Shown one piece after another: positions 18,471-28,503 of a DNA stretch of 64,000 nt. Source of the stretch: Hyphomicrobiales bacterium (GTDB lineage Bacteria; Pseudomonadota; Alphaproteobacteria; Rhizobiales; Rhizobiaceae); contig UBYX01000033.1 in assembly GCA_900469955.1 (NCBI GenBank), positions 124,001-188,000 on the forward strand, written 5' to 3'. Under the pieces are notes generated by a model that did no database searches, was not told where the DNA came from, and saw nothing but the letters and a program-made list of their open reading frames with translations. Position 1 is the first letter of the stretch, and each line of letters opens with the position of its first letter. The position numbers and the translations under genes are program-made.

Positions 18471-19919
18471 TCAAAAAATTGGTTTGGAGGAGCGCGCCAC
18501 AACCCATTTGTAGATCTGAAGCATCTCATCCGCCTTTACATCCCAGGTGTATCGCTTTCGTACACGCATCGCGGCGCCGTTACTCAGAAAAGCGACAAGG
18601 TTGGGGTTAGCCTCCAACTTCTCGAACGCAGCCAGGAAGCCAGCCGTCAACGTCTTTCGGTCATTGAAATCTACGGATATTCCCGACTGTTCATCAAGCA
18701 GCTCCGGCGGTCCCCCATAGTTGGCGACGATCGGGACGAGCCCCATCGACATCGCTTCGAGCACAACGCCGCCTCCGAATTCCCGCACGCTCGGCAATGC
18801 CAAAACGTGACATCCAGAAAGCGTCTCGGCCAGATCTTTCTGGTCCACCCAACCGGCAAAACGAACTTTGTTGCCAAGCCCCTTCCGGCGCACGGCGTCC
18901 TCCAATTCGCTTCGCTGGGGGCCGTCGCCGACTATCAGCACATCGATATCCAGGCGTCCGCGATAGGCTGCTACCGCCTCGATCAAAATGTCGGCCCCCT
19001 TATACGGAACCAGCCTGCCGACAAACGCGACAGCCAATCGGTTGCCGGAAAGCTCACGTAATCGGAACGGAAACCGCGCCGGATCGACCGCATTTTCAGG
19101 AATGAGGAAAGCTCGCTTGACGCAGCTTTCTGGGAGTTCGCTGAGCGTGTGGCGGGATCCGGCAATAAGCGCCGCGGCCCGGACCCTGGTCGCCCGATAC
19201 GAAGGCATTAGCCGATAAAGCTTCCTGAATAGCGACAGCCATTCGCGCTCGCGGCTCCGTACCCCTGAAAACCCTTTTGGCCAGGGCAAACCACCATTGA
19301 GAGGTCCTAAAACGAAAGGAATTTTGTGCTTGCTTAGCCGAGTGGCGATTGAGCTCTGACTGGTCGGGCTAAGCGGCGTAATCCTATGAACGAGATCGAA
19401 CTCACCAGCTTTCAACCGACCGCCGAGCAGCCGCCAGACCTCACGTTCGAAGCTGTAGTAAGAGAAGGAGGAAAGCGCCGTGACGACCGTCCAGCCTTTG
19501 TTCTCCCCACCTCTCAGATACGTGCTTAGCCGATGAAGAAGATGAGCCACCCGTTCATTGTCGATGGTCACGAAATCGCGGTCCTGAACGAGACCGGCCC
19601 GGAGGAAGGCGTCGCGATTTCTGATCTGAGTGACGATAAGACCATTCGTCCGTTCCATGATCGACCTGGCGAGATTCCAGCCGACCAAAGGCACGCTCGT
19701 CCATTCCGGGTTGGCGGCCTCCACGATCAGCAGAGGACGAAGCGCATTACCGGATGATGTCGGCACTTTGTCAGGAAAACCGTTTTCAATGTCATCGCAG
19801 GCAAGGCCGCATGTATCCGGTTCCCACGATCCGGTTCGTCCAACCTTGTCCACATGCCCCCCTTCAGCGATCATCCCCAGACTGGCCTTTCGATGAACAG
19901 GGTCAAGCGGCCAGAACAT
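18471..19919 (-). CDS. Glycosyltransferase family 4
   Basis: A cytoplasmic GT-B enzyme of up to 482 residues that transfers a sugar from a nucleotide donor. The C-terminal Rossmann half is clear: AVAFVGRLVPYKGADILIEA, VLIVGDGPQRSELE, VRFAGWVDQKDLAETL and the EX7E motif in REFGGGVVLEAMSMG near residue 395. Conserved sequence begins only around residue 60, so translation may start downstream of 19919 (an in-frame ATG lies at 19874). It is flanked by the LuxR-type regulator and the flippase on the same strand. The sugar is unknown. Confidence 0.87.
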   Translation of the reverse strand: MFWPLDPVHRKASLGMIAEGGHVDKVGRTGSWEPDTCGLACDDIENGFPDKVPTSSGNALRPLLIVEAANPEWTSVPLVGWNLARSIMERTNGLIVTQIRNRDAFLRAGLVQDRDFVTIDNERVAHLLHRLSTYLRGGENKGWTVVTALSSFSYYSFEREVWRLLGGRLKAGEFDLVHRITPLSPTSQSSIATRLSKHKIPFVLGPLNGGLPWPKGFSGVRSREREWLSLFRKLYRLMPSYRATRVRAAALIAGSRHTLSELPESCVKRAFLIPENAVDPARFPFRLRELSGNRLAVAFVGRLVPYKGADILIEAVAAYRGRLDIDVLIVGDGPQRSELEDAVRRKGLGNKVRFAGWVDQKDLAETLSGCHVLALPSVREFGGGVVLEAMSMGLVPIVANYGGPPELLDEQSGISVDFNDRKTLTAGFLAAFEKLEANPNLVAFLSNGAAMRVRKRYTWDVKADEMLQIYKWVVARSSKPIF

Positions 19920-20144
19920 TTTCGTTTCTCAGGCACGACTAGCCAGGAGGTCATATGCTTCATGCAGTTGGGCCCTCGCTTGAACAGGCGGAGATTGTTC
20001 CGATGCAGGTAGGTATGCTTGTATCTGATGGATTTATTGCTTCGGTAGATACTATTTTCCTCTCTCTTCCTCAGCAATATATCGGAATGAGGAGGGAACT
20101 ACGTCTTTGGCGGTACCACCTTTGAGGAAATACTTCCGCCTTCT

Positions 20145-21611
20145 CTAAAACCTGATCCCCATCGCCTCAACCGCCATCACCGCCATGTGTCCCGCCAGAT
20201 ATCCAACAGGCCAGACAATCAGCACGCCGATTTCATAAGCGAGGTTGTTAAGCCGATTGCGCCTGTTGAAATAAAAAACGAAGGGCAGGATCGGCAGGCT
20301 GTGAAGAGCGATGGCCCAAAGAGCACCTTCGAATCCGAACCAGTAATAAGCGGCAGGCAAGCATACGAAGATCGAGATCGCACGGACAAGATTGAGGACG
20401 CTTTGGTTTCTTGGCTCGTTGACGGCCTGATAGACCGCCGACAGCATAAGAAACCGGCCCGCAATCAGACTGAAAGACAGGATTTCGATAATCAGAGCGG
20501 CATCCACGTATCGGTCGTCATACAGGAATTCGATGAGCATCCGTCCGCCGGAATAGACCGCGCCGGCGCTGCCGATAAATACGATATCGAAGGGCAGGCG
20601 CATTTTCAGGAAGACGGCAGGCAAATCTTCCGGTCGTTCCCGGGCAACTTTACTGAGAGCGGGCATAGCCACGCTGGTAAAAAGACGCCCTCCGGCCCCC
20701 TCGAGCATGGCAATGAGATTAAGGGCGAGGATATAGAGCCCTAGCATAGTGGGGCTGGTCCAGCCGGCCAGCAGAATGCGGTCGCCATTGGCAGCTATGA
20801 CCGTCAATATCGACGACAGCAGGATCCAGCGGCCAAAGCGGAGCAGATCGCCGAGGGCTTCCCGTTCCATCCGAAAGCGGTTCGAAGCTCCAGGCAGCCA
20901 GACATGGCTCAGGATGGTCGTCACCATTGAGGAGACGAGGGCCGAGACCACAAAAGACCAGATTGAGCCGGTGTAGAATGCCAGCAATACCGCGGTAGCG
21001 AGGCTTATGATTTGCGCCACGATCTCGATGACTGTCAGTCGTCCGAGATTGAGATGCCGATAGGCCGTGATGATCTTCGTGGATTGCAGGCCCATGATGA
21101 TGGTGCCGAACGATGCGGCGATGATGACGGTCGGAAGTTCAGGCGCGGTGTAGACCGAGCCTTCGGGAAACCAGTCGTATTTCGCTCCGTATCCGACGAT
21201 GATGGCGACCAGGATGCAGGTAAACCAGATCAGGCACCCATGTAGGAACTGGAGCACCCAGGCCGTATCGAGATAGGCTTGCTCGTCTCCCATCCTGCTC
21301 TGGATTGCAGCGGGCCTCAGTCCCAGATCCGACAGCATCGCTATCGAGACCTGCACCATGATGGCGACGCCCATTATTCCGAACATTTCGGGGATCAGCA
21401 GACGGGTGAGGATCAGGCTGCTTGCAATCCTGAGGAATTGCGGAAAGACATACCCTATCACCGTCCATCCGGCGGCACGCATGATGAGATTGCGGAAGCC
21501 GCGCGACCCCGAATCCGATGCCGTCGGATCCGGGTGAGTTCCGGATCCCTGATCATCTCCGGGTCCGGGAGGGTCCGGGTGCCAGTCGCGGGAAGTCACT
21601 GCTTCGGCCAA
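20145..21611 (-). CDS. Oligosaccharide flippase (MOP superfamily, Wzx-like)
   Basis: An integral membrane protein of 488 residues with about 12-14 hydrophobic segments, starting near residue 45 (AAGWTVIGYVFPQFLRIASS) and including LTRLLIPEMFGIMGVAIMV and DLGLRPAAIQSR, typical of the polysaccharide_synt_3 branch. It translocates undecaprenyl-diphosphate-linked repeat units to the periplasm. The gene starts 45 bases after the PKS stop on the same strand, so it may be cotranscribed with the PKS. Its natural role is EPS assembly with the Wzy-like protein at 53-55 kb; export of a PKS/NRPS product is a less likely alternative. Confidence 0.9.
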   Translation of the reverse strand: MAEAVTSRDWHPDPPGPGDDQGSGTHPDPTASDSGSRGFRNLIMRAAGWTVIGYVFPQFLRIASSLILTRLLIPEMFGIMGVAIMVQVSIAMLSDLGLRPAAIQSRMGDEQAYLDTAWVLQFLHGCLIWFTCILVAIIVGYGAKYDWFPEGSVYTAPELPTVIIAASFGTIIMGLQSTKIITAYRHLNLGRLTVIEIVAQIISLATAVLLAFYTGSIWSFVVSALVSSMVTTILSHVWLPGASNRFRMEREALGDLLRFGRWILLSSILTVIAANGDRILLAGWTSPTMLGLYILALNLIAMLEGAGGRLFTSVAMPALSKVARERPEDLPAVFLKMRLPFDIVFIGSAGAVYSGGRMLIEFLYDDRYVDAALIIEILSFSLIAGRFLMLSAVYQAVNEPRNQSVLNLVRAISIFVCLPAAYYWFGFEGALWAIALHSLPILPFVFYFNRRNRLNNLAYEIGVLIVWPVGYLAGHMAVMAVEAMGIRF

Positions 21612-21656
21612 AAAGATCTCCTCGCTCCAGGCACCTTTGGATGCAAAATGGGAGCA

Positions 21657-24600
21657 CTATGCAAGTTCGATGACCCGTTGAGGTTCAGCCCGTTCTCCGT
21701 CGCGAGCACGTGAGGTATCCGTTCTTGCCCCAGAGTTTGCCGCGGCGTCGGCCACGACTGCACGCATCCGCTCCGCGAGTACGCGGACATAAGGATCCAG
21801 GACCATGCTGTCGTGATCGCCCGGCACCTCCGAAACCCTCAGGGTGCCGACATGCTCGCTCCAGCCGTTGTCCGACAGCAGAATGGCACGGTTCTCCCTA
21901 AGGCAACGTCCTCCGCTGAGGCGATAGAAGACAGCTGGCTTGGGACGGAAGAGCGTGACCGCACCCGCATACGGTTTCACCTGATACTGGGAGGCCGCTC
22001 GTCTGAACGCCACCTCGATCTTTTCGTTGTTGAAATGCTCCGTCGCGCCGACCTGACGTTCAGCCTCCTGCTTGGCGAGACTTTCCGCCCGGGAGCGGCG
22101 ACGGTCGCCAAGATATTTCCCGAGATAATTCATCTTGTGGCGCCGGATGTCCTGCAGCTTCATCATTACCCGGTCGCGGAAGGCCAGTTCCGACTGCCTC
22201 GGCTGGGGCGTGTCCAGCATGACCACATGCGCAACCTGTTCTCCCGCCTCCACCAGCTGACGGGCAATTTCATAAGCGGCTATGCCGCCGCCCGAATATC
22301 CGGCGAGCAGGTAGGGCCCATGCGGCTGCACGGTCCTGATCTCGGCGATATAGTCGGTCGCCATCTCCTCGAAAGTGATATGCGGCTCACTATCCCCGTA
22401 AAGCCCGCGCGCCTGAAGGCCATAGACGGGCCGGTCCGCTCCCATGCACATCGCCAGATGGCGGAGGTTCAAGATGTTGCCGAACATGCCCGCGCAGATG
22501 AACAAGGGCGCTGCTTCAGCATTGCGGCCGGGATTCATCAATACCAGATGGAGCGGCTTGGCCATCGGGAGTTCCGTTGCGTTCGTTTCGGTCCGTACCG
22601 TTTCACTTCCTTGCGGTCGCTCGGCAGCAATGCGGGCCGCACATTGGGCAATAGTCGGCGCCTCGAACAACATCGAGATCGGCAAGTCCAGCCCATACTC
22701 TTTCTTGATCATGCGAAAGAGTCGAACTGCGATCAGCGAATGCCCTCCTACATCGAAGAAACTGTCATGAATGCCGATCTTGGCGATGCCGAGAAGCTCA
22801 CGCCAATACCCGGCTAGAGTCTCCTCGATCGGATCACGCGGCGCCACGAATTCGCTGTCGAGGTCAGGTCTTTCGAAATTGTCGCTCGTCGGCGCTGCCG
22901 GCTCGGCGGTCGTAGCAACCCAGTTCTGCAACAATTCGAGATCGATCGAACTGATGATCGGCTGCGGTTCTGACGTCCCCAGCGCACGTAGAAGCGCTGT
23001 GAAACCCTCTGCCGGGAGAATGCCGTTTCTTACCTGCGTTCCGAGCTTCAGCAGAGCTGGGGACGGCGTTGCATGCTTCTTGTGAGGAGCCGCCGGCACC
23101 TCCGCGTTGGATAATCCAAGTGCAACATCGCTCTCCAGCCGGCGCATGACGAACCGCTCGGCTTCGAAGACGAGATTACCTTGGCGATCCGTGATCATCA
23201 GATCGAAAGCGGCGTAACCGTCGCCGAGATCGCTGCTGTCGGAGAGGCGCACATGGCTGATGATCTGAGCCGGAAGCGACCTGTAAAGCACTACTCGTCC
23301 ATAGGCGGCAGGCGCCCAGAGGCTTGCCGCAGAGCTATAACCCTCGGCGAGTTCCAGAGCAAAGCCGGTTGCGATATCCAGCAACGCGGGATGCAGGACC
23401 GTGCCTTTCGCCAGGTCTTCCGCAAACAAGGGATCCAAACGCAATTCGGCAAGGGCTTCGCGCTTTTGGATTGCCACCGATTGAAGGACTGCCCAACGGG
23501 GGCCAAACCGGATGTGGTTCTCCTGCACCGTCCGCAACGTCTCGTTGCCAACGGCCACGCGCCTTTCTCCGAATGAAAGGGCCAAGGCCGGAACATCGAC
23601 GACGCGAGATTCGTGCGCTTCCCGGGGCGTGAACATTGCCTCGGCATGCTTGACGAAAAGGGCCGTCTCACCGCCTCCTGCCGGCCCAGCGGCAACGATC
23701 ACGCGAAAACGCTCTCCGACCGGTTCAAGCCGAACCCGCAGGGTCTTGGCGTCTCCGTCGGCAAACACCAGAGGCTTCAGAAAGACGAGGTCTTCTATAT
23801 CGGCGTGCAATGGCAATCCGTATTCCCGCGCGGCCTGCGTGATCAATTCAATATAGCCTGTTCCGGGCATGACGGCTTGACCTGAAACCAGCCGGTGTTC
23901 GTTCAGCATCCATTCGGTCTGGGGGCCGATCGTAGCCTCAAGCCACGGCGTTCCGGCCTCGTCCTCCGTCCAGCGTTGGAAAAACGGACCGGACGCCAAC
24001 CCGGCAACAGGCCGCACATGGTCTTGATCGACGGCCAGACCCAGAGCGCGGGCGGCGAGCCCAACCTCGTTCCAGACACCCCAATGAAGCGCGACCGTGG
24101 CCCGGTCGGTTCGGCGCGACCGGCTTTGGGCAAACGCATTGAGATAGGCATTTGCAGCTACGTAGTCGACTTGGCCGGCTCGCACGACGTCCGTGCTGGT
24201 GGATGAAAACATCAGGAAGAAGTCGAGTTTCACATTTTCGAAGACCGCATCAAGTACCGTCGTGCCAAGCACTTTTGGCGTCAGTACTCTGTCGATATGA
24301 TCCCGCGTTTTCGTCTGGATCAGGCCGTCATCCACCACGCCGGCTGCATGAAACACGCCGTTGATTTCGCCAAAACGAGCAAGCGACGCTTCGACCGCAT
24401 GTGCCATCTGCTCCGGGTTTCCGACGTCGCCCTGGAGATAAAGCACTTCTGCGCCCTTTTCCTCCATTGTCCGGATCGCCGAGATCGCCCTTCGGATATT
24501 GTCATGACCGTGAGTGCGTTCGTAGAAGTCCCAGTCTTCACGCTGCGGCAAAGCTATCCGCCCCACCAGGGCGAGCCGCGCATGGAACTGGCTCGCAAGC

Positions 24601-27600
24601 TCCCCAGCGAGCGCAAGAGCGACCTCGCTCAAGCCGCCGGAGACAAAATAGACACCATTCCGGCGAAGCATTGTTCCTTCCGCCGCTATCTCTCTTAACG
24701 GCATCCGTTGATGGATTTGGGTCCAGCGACGCCCGTTGCGGTAGGCAACCACCTCGGACCCGGGCTTGGCGTGAAGGTCTTCCCAAAGCTGCTCAACGAG
24801 CGTGGCCTCTTCCCGTGTCTCCTTCCCGGAACCTTTTCCTTTTCGACGGGAAAAGAAGCCCGTCGCGACGTCCTTGCCATCCTGCAGCAGGTCGACATCG
24901 ATCACCTTGACGGTAACCTCGGCCATCTCCTTGGGCATGACGAGGCCAGGGCCGAGGATCGTGGCCTTCTCAGGATAAGGCAACGCTTCATCGGCCACCT
25001 GTTGCATTCCGTTGCTCACGAGCGTGAAGTGAACCGCCGCGGTCCCGCCCGCATCACCCAAAGCTTGGGCGAGATGCAGCAGGCTGTCGAAACCGCATTC
25101 CTGATTGCGGTGGAAGAAGTTCGAACCAGGCCGGAAAGTCTCCTGCTGCGTGAGAAGCCACATGTGAACGATGCGGGTTGGAAGGCTCTTGTCGGCGGTA
25201 AGCCCGGCGATTAGCGCGTCATATCCCGCCCGGCCGAATTCCGGGCAAAGCATGTAGCTTTCTGCGTCATGTCGCACGAAGGCATCGCCCAGCGACACGG
25301 TGATGACGCGGTGGCCTTTCGAGCGGAGCTGCTCCACCAGGCGAAGACCAATCCCTCCCTCATCGAGGAAGAAAAGCCATGATCGGCAATCCTTCTCGTT
25401 GCCAGGCTCGTAATCGGCAAGCGTTCGTTTCCAGGCTGGACGATACCCCCACCGCTCGATATCCGGTTCCTTCGAGAGAATAAGCTCGGCAGCCTGCTGG
25501 CTGTTGGCGGCGACCGCGCGGTCGATGAAGAAACGCCGATGTTGGAACGGATAGGTCGGCAACCGGACGCGGCGCGGGGAGCGTCCCTCCCACATGCGGT
25601 CGATGTCGACGTCGACCCCCACGGCCCAGGCCCTGCCAACGGCTGAGAGAAAATGAAGTCTGTCGTCTGTATTCTCGTCCGGATGCGGCAGGCTGTTGAT
25701 GACCTGGTTCGCCGGGACCGAGCCTTGCGCCTTTGTCAGCGACGACAGGACGCGCCCAGGGCCGACCTCGACATAGATCAGCCCCGAATCGGCGGAAAGC
25801 GTCGCCATTCCGTCCGCAAAATGGACGGTCGAACGAAGGTGACCGACCCAATACATCGGGTCGGTCGCCTCTTCGGCGCTAAGCGGCAAGCCCGTACGAT
25901 TCGATAGGATCGGGATTGTCGGAGCGCGAAGAGCAATACTACGGAGGAGTGCCTCGAAAGGCTTGAGAATGGGATCAACCAGACGGGAATGCGCGGCGAT
26001 GTTGATCGGAACGCGCGTCGCATCGATGCCCTGCCCGGCCAGGATCACCCGGAACCTTTCGAGATCCTCGTTGAGGCCGGAGACGACGCAGAGAGACGGA
26101 GCATTGATCGAGGCCACATCGAGCGATGGGGGCAGCAGTTCTGCGAGCCTTTGCCGATCGATCGGCACGCTCAGCATCCCGCTCGGCCGAATTGTCTCGA
26201 ACAGCTTGCCCCGCAGATGCACGAGATGCACCGCATCCTGGAAGGACATCACGCCCGCCACACATGCCGCGGCATTCTCGCCCATGGAATGACCGATCAG
26301 AGCCTTTGGCTTGACACCCCACTCCATCCACAAACGAGCCAGGCCGATCTCCGCAATCAGGATCGCCGGGAGCTGGAGCGAGGGACGAAGGAAGGCTTCC
26401 GCTGCAACGGGGCTCCCCTCCACCAGCCAGGTTTCCCGGACCTGAGCCGCCACATCGGCAGGCAGGTAGGAAAGACCTTCATCGACGGTCGAGCGAAATT
26501 GGCGATCTTCCTCATAAAGCCGCTTGGCCATGCCCACGTATTGAACGCCACCACCGGGGAAAAGAAATACGGTGCCGGATTGAGCCGGTACATGCTGATG
26601 AACAAAGCCGCGGCTCGCGGCATTCGAAAGCGCCGCAATGGCATCCTCCCGATTGCGGACAGCGAGCACCATGCGATGATCGAAATGTCTGCGACCGTGG
26701 CGCAGGGTGTAACTGACGTCGTCCAGCGAAATATCCGACTTGCTCGATAATGCGGAAGCAAGCCGCTCCGTCATCGCATCAAGCGTCTTGCGCTGGCGGG
26801 CGGAAAGAAACAGCAGCAGCGGATCAACGCCATCGGCCTGCGAGCCTACCGTCTCACTTGCGGGAATGTAGCGCGCGGGAGCCTGCTCGAGAACGGCATG
26901 CGCATTTGTGCCGCCGACCCCGAGCGAATTCACGGCGGCGCGGCGCGGCCCGGATATCGGAGGCCACTTCAACAGCTTGTTGTTGACCCGAAACGGGCTT
27001 CTATCGAATTCGATCGATGGGTTTGGACGCTCGAAACCAAGTGTCGGCGGGATCTCCCCATGTTCGATCGCCAGGACCGCCTTGATGAGGCCGACGACGC
27101 CGGCGGCAGTGTCCAGGTGGCCGATATTCGATTTGACCGACCCGACATGGCAGAAGCCTGTTTTGTCGGTGCTCTGGCGGAATGCCGCGGTCAACGCCTC
27201 GATCTCGATCGGATCTCCCAGGAACGTACCGGTACCGTGGCATTCCACATATTGGATAGTCTCTGCCGCGACGCCGGCCAGCCCATGGGCTTCTAGCACG
27301 GCCTCCGCCTGTCCGCTGACGCTGGGCGCCAGATAGCCCGCCTTGCTGTTGCCGTCATTGTTGACCGCAGTTCCCTTGATAACGCCGTGAATGACATCGC
27401 CGTCGCGCAACGCATCGGAAAGTCGGCGGAGAACCACGACGCCGACGCCACTCCCGAATACGGTTCCGGCTGCACGGTGATCGAACGCACGGCAGTGTCC
27501 ATCCGGCGAGAGAATTTCTCCCTCCTGAAACAGGTAGCCGCGGCGGTGTGGAAACTCGATCGTGACGCCGCCGGCGAGCGCCATGTCACATTCACCGGAG

Positions 27601-28208
27601 ATGAGGCTCTGGCAGGCGTAGTGTGTGGCGACGAGCGACGTTGAGCAGGCTGTCTGCACGTTCACGCTCGGACCGCGCAGATCGAAGGTAAAGGATGCAC
27701 GCGTCGCGAGAAAATCCTTGTCGTTGCCCGTATGACGCAGCAGGAACATGCCTACCTGGTCGATAAGATTGCGATTGCTGCAGACATTGAAGAAGAAATA
27801 GCTACCCATGCCGCAACCGGCAAAAATGCCGACCGGACCGGAGTGGGCATGCGGGGTAGGGGTCCGGCCGGCATCCTCCATGGCCTCCCAGGCACATTCC
27901 AGAAACTGGCGGTGCTGAGGGTCCATGATAGCCGCTTCCTTCGGATTGAGCCCGAAGAATTCTGCGTCGAACATTTCCATGTCGGGAAGCTCGGCGCCGC
28001 GAGGGACATAGTTCGGATGATGAATGCGTCCGGGATCTTCTCCGGAAGCGGCCAGTTCCTCCGGTGAAAACGTGCGGATGGATTCCACTCCATCTCGCAG
28101 ATTCCTCCAGAACTCATCCACGTTTCGGGCGCCGGGCACTCTCAAAGCCATGCCGACAATAGCTATATCGCCAGCTGAAATCTGGTTGGCCCCTTCAAGC
28201 ATCGGCAC
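21657..28208 (-). CDS. Type I polyketide synthase, KS-AT-KR-DH-ACP-TE
   Basis: A single-module PKS of 2183 residues with its own release domain. The ketosynthase (about 12-440) has Cys188 in TACSTSL, His324 in ECHGTGT and His364 in NIGHLD. The acyltransferase (about 540-840) has Ser641 in GHSMGEN. An SDR-type ketoreductase follows (VSGGLSEVALAL near 1180, YVAANAYLN near 1347). A hot-dog dehydratase comes after it (NEHRLVSGQAVMPG near 1435, LHPALLD near 1605). Then come an ACP (GGHSL near 1820) and a thioesterase (GYSGGG near 1970, PGDHDSM near 2115). KR before DH is non-canonical, and the DH histidine box has one extra residue (H-x4-G-x4-P). The AT specificity box reads IAAHS, neither malonyl nor methylmalonyl consensus. 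Translation starts at GTG 28208 or ATG 28202. It is divergent from the NRPS. Confidence 0.93.
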   Translation of the reverse strand: MPMLEGANQISAGDIAIVGMALRVPGARNVDEFWRNLRDGVESIRTFSPEELAASGEDPGRIHHPNYVPRGAELPDMEMFDAEFFGLNPKEAAIMDPQHRQFLECAWEAMEDAGRTPTPHAHSGPVGIFAGCGMGSYFFFNVCSNRNLIDQVGMFLLRHTGNDKDFLATRASFTFDLRGPSVNVQTACSTSLVATHYACQSLISGECDMALAGGVTIEFPHRRGYLFQEGEILSPDGHCRAFDHRAAGTVFGSGVGVVVLRRLSDALRDGDVIHGVIKGTAVNNDGNSKAGYLAPSVSGQAEAVLEAHGLAGVAAETIQYVECHGTGTFLGDPIEIEALTAAFRQSTDKTGFCHVGSVKSNIGHLDTAAGVVGLIKAVLAIEHGEIPPTLGFERPNPSIEFDRSPFRVNNKLLKWPPISGPRRAAVNSLGVGGTNAHAVLEQAPARYIPASETVGSQADGVDPLLLFLSARQRKTLDAMTERLASALSSKSDISLDDVSYTLRHGRRHFDHRMVLAVRNREDAIAALSNAASRGFVHQHVPAQSGTVFLFPGGGVQYVGMAKRLYEEDRQFRSTVDEGLSYLPADVAAQVRETWLVEGSPVAAEAFLRPSLQLPAILIAEIGLARLWMEWGVKPKALIGHSMGENAAACVAGVMSFQDAVHLVHLRGKLFETIRPSGMLSVPIDRQRLAELLPPSLDVASINAPSLCVVSGLNEDLERFRVILAGQGIDATRVPINIAAHSRLVDPILKPFEALLRSIALRAPTIPILSNRTGLPLSAEEATDPMYWVGHLRSTVHFADGMATLSADSGLIYVEVGPGRVLSSLTKAQGSVPANQVINSLPHPDENTDDRLHFLSAVGRAWAVGVDVDIDRMWEGRSPRRVRLPTYPFQHRRFFIDRAVAANSQQAAELILSKEPDIERWGYRPAWKRTLADYEPGNEKDCRSWLFFLDEGGIGLRLVEQLRSKGHRVITVSLGDAFVRHDAESYMLCPEFGRAGYDALIAGLTADKSLPTRIVHMWLLTQQETFRPGSNFFHRNQECGFDSLLHLAQALGDAGGTAAVHFTLVSNGMQQVADEALPYPEKATILGPGLVMPKEMAEVTVKVIDVDLLQDGKDVATGFFSRRKGKGSGKETREEATLVEQLWEDLHAKPGSEVVAYRNGRRWTQIHQRMPLREIAAEGTMLRRNGVYFVSGGLSEVALALAGELASQFHARLALVGRIALPQREDWDFYERTHGHDNIRRAISAIRTMEEKGAEVLYLQGDVGNPEQMAHAVEASLARFGEINGVFHAAGVVDDGLIQTKTRDHIDRVLTPKVLGTTVLDAVFENVKLDFFLMFSSTSTDVVRAGQVDYVAANAYLNAFAQSRSRRTDRATVALHWGVWNEVGLAARALGLAVDQDHVRPVAGLASGPFFQRWTEDEAGTPWLEATIGPQTEWMLNEHRLVSGQAVMPGTGYIELITQAAREYGLPLHADIEDLVFLKPLVFADGDAKTLRVRLEPVGERFRVIVAAGPAGGGETALFVKHAEAMFTPREAHESRVVDVPALALSFGERRVAVGNETLRTVQENHIRFGPRWAVLQSVAIQKREALAELRLDPLFAEDLAKGTVLHPALLDIATGFALELAEGYSSAASLWAPAAYGRVVLYRSLPAQIISHVRLSDSSDLGDGYAAFDLMITDRQGNLVFEAERFVMRRLESDVALGLSNAEVPAAPHKKHATPSPALLKLGTQVRNGILPAEGFTALLRALGTSEPQPIISSIDLELLQNWVATTAEPAAPTSDNFERPDLDSEFVAPRDPIEETLAGYWRELLGIAKIGIHDSFFDVGGHSLIAVRLFRMIKKEYGLDLPISMLFEAPTIAQCAARIAAERPQGSETVRTETNATELPMAKPLHLVLMNPGRNAEAAPLFICAGMFGNILNLRHLAMCMGADRPVYGLQARGLYGDSEPHITFEEMATDYIAEIRTVQPHGPYLLAGYSGGGIAAYEIARQLVEAGEQVAHVVMLDTPQPRQSELAFRDRVMMKLQDIRRHKMNYLGKYLGDRRRSRAESLAKQEAERQVGATEHFNNEKIEVAFRRAASQYQVKPYAGAVTLFRPKPAVFYRLSGGRCLRENRAILLSDNGWSEHVGTLRVSEVPGDHDSMVLDPYVRVLAERMRAVVADAAANSGARTDTSRARDGERAEPQRVIELA

Positions 28209-28503
28209 GCCCCACCCCCGGATGAACGCGGCCCGAAGATGTCATCTGCAATGACCCTTGGGCTATGTTCCACTTCCCTTCAAAAATGTCCGCGAGCGTC
28301 CACTCGCCATCTTCAGTGTGCTGCCAGCGCCGACGCAATCGCAATTACGCCTTTGGAAGCCGGCATCATTCAAAAGGCGGAGATGCTGATGCCACCGGCG
28401 ATTCAAGCTTAGTCGCGATCATCCGGATGGCTGGCCTGGCGCATGTTGAATTTTGTACCGCCCGCCGGTTCTATCGGAGTTCCTTCGACGCAACAGAGCG
28501 GGG
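28209..28503. promoter_or_regulatory. Divergent promoter region between PKS and NRPS genes
   Basis: About 295 bases separate the two megasynthase genes and must carry both promoters. A perfect 10-bp palindrome CATCCGGATG at 28420-28429, about 75 bases before the NRPS start, is a possible operator. I see no Fur-like box by eye. The poly-G/C stretch just upstream of 28208 (GGGGGTGGGGC read on the minus strand) may serve as the PKS ribosome-binding site. Confidence 0.4.

Noticed and set aside
26100-26300. Assigning malonyl or methylmalonyl specificity to the PKS acyltransferase
   Set aside because: The diagnostic box reads IAAHS, which fits neither consensus well enough.
28209-28503. Fur box that would mark the PKS/NRPS island as a siderophore cluster
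   Set aside because: No convincing 19-bp Fur-like dyad seen by eye, and no TonB receptor or siderophore exporter nearby.
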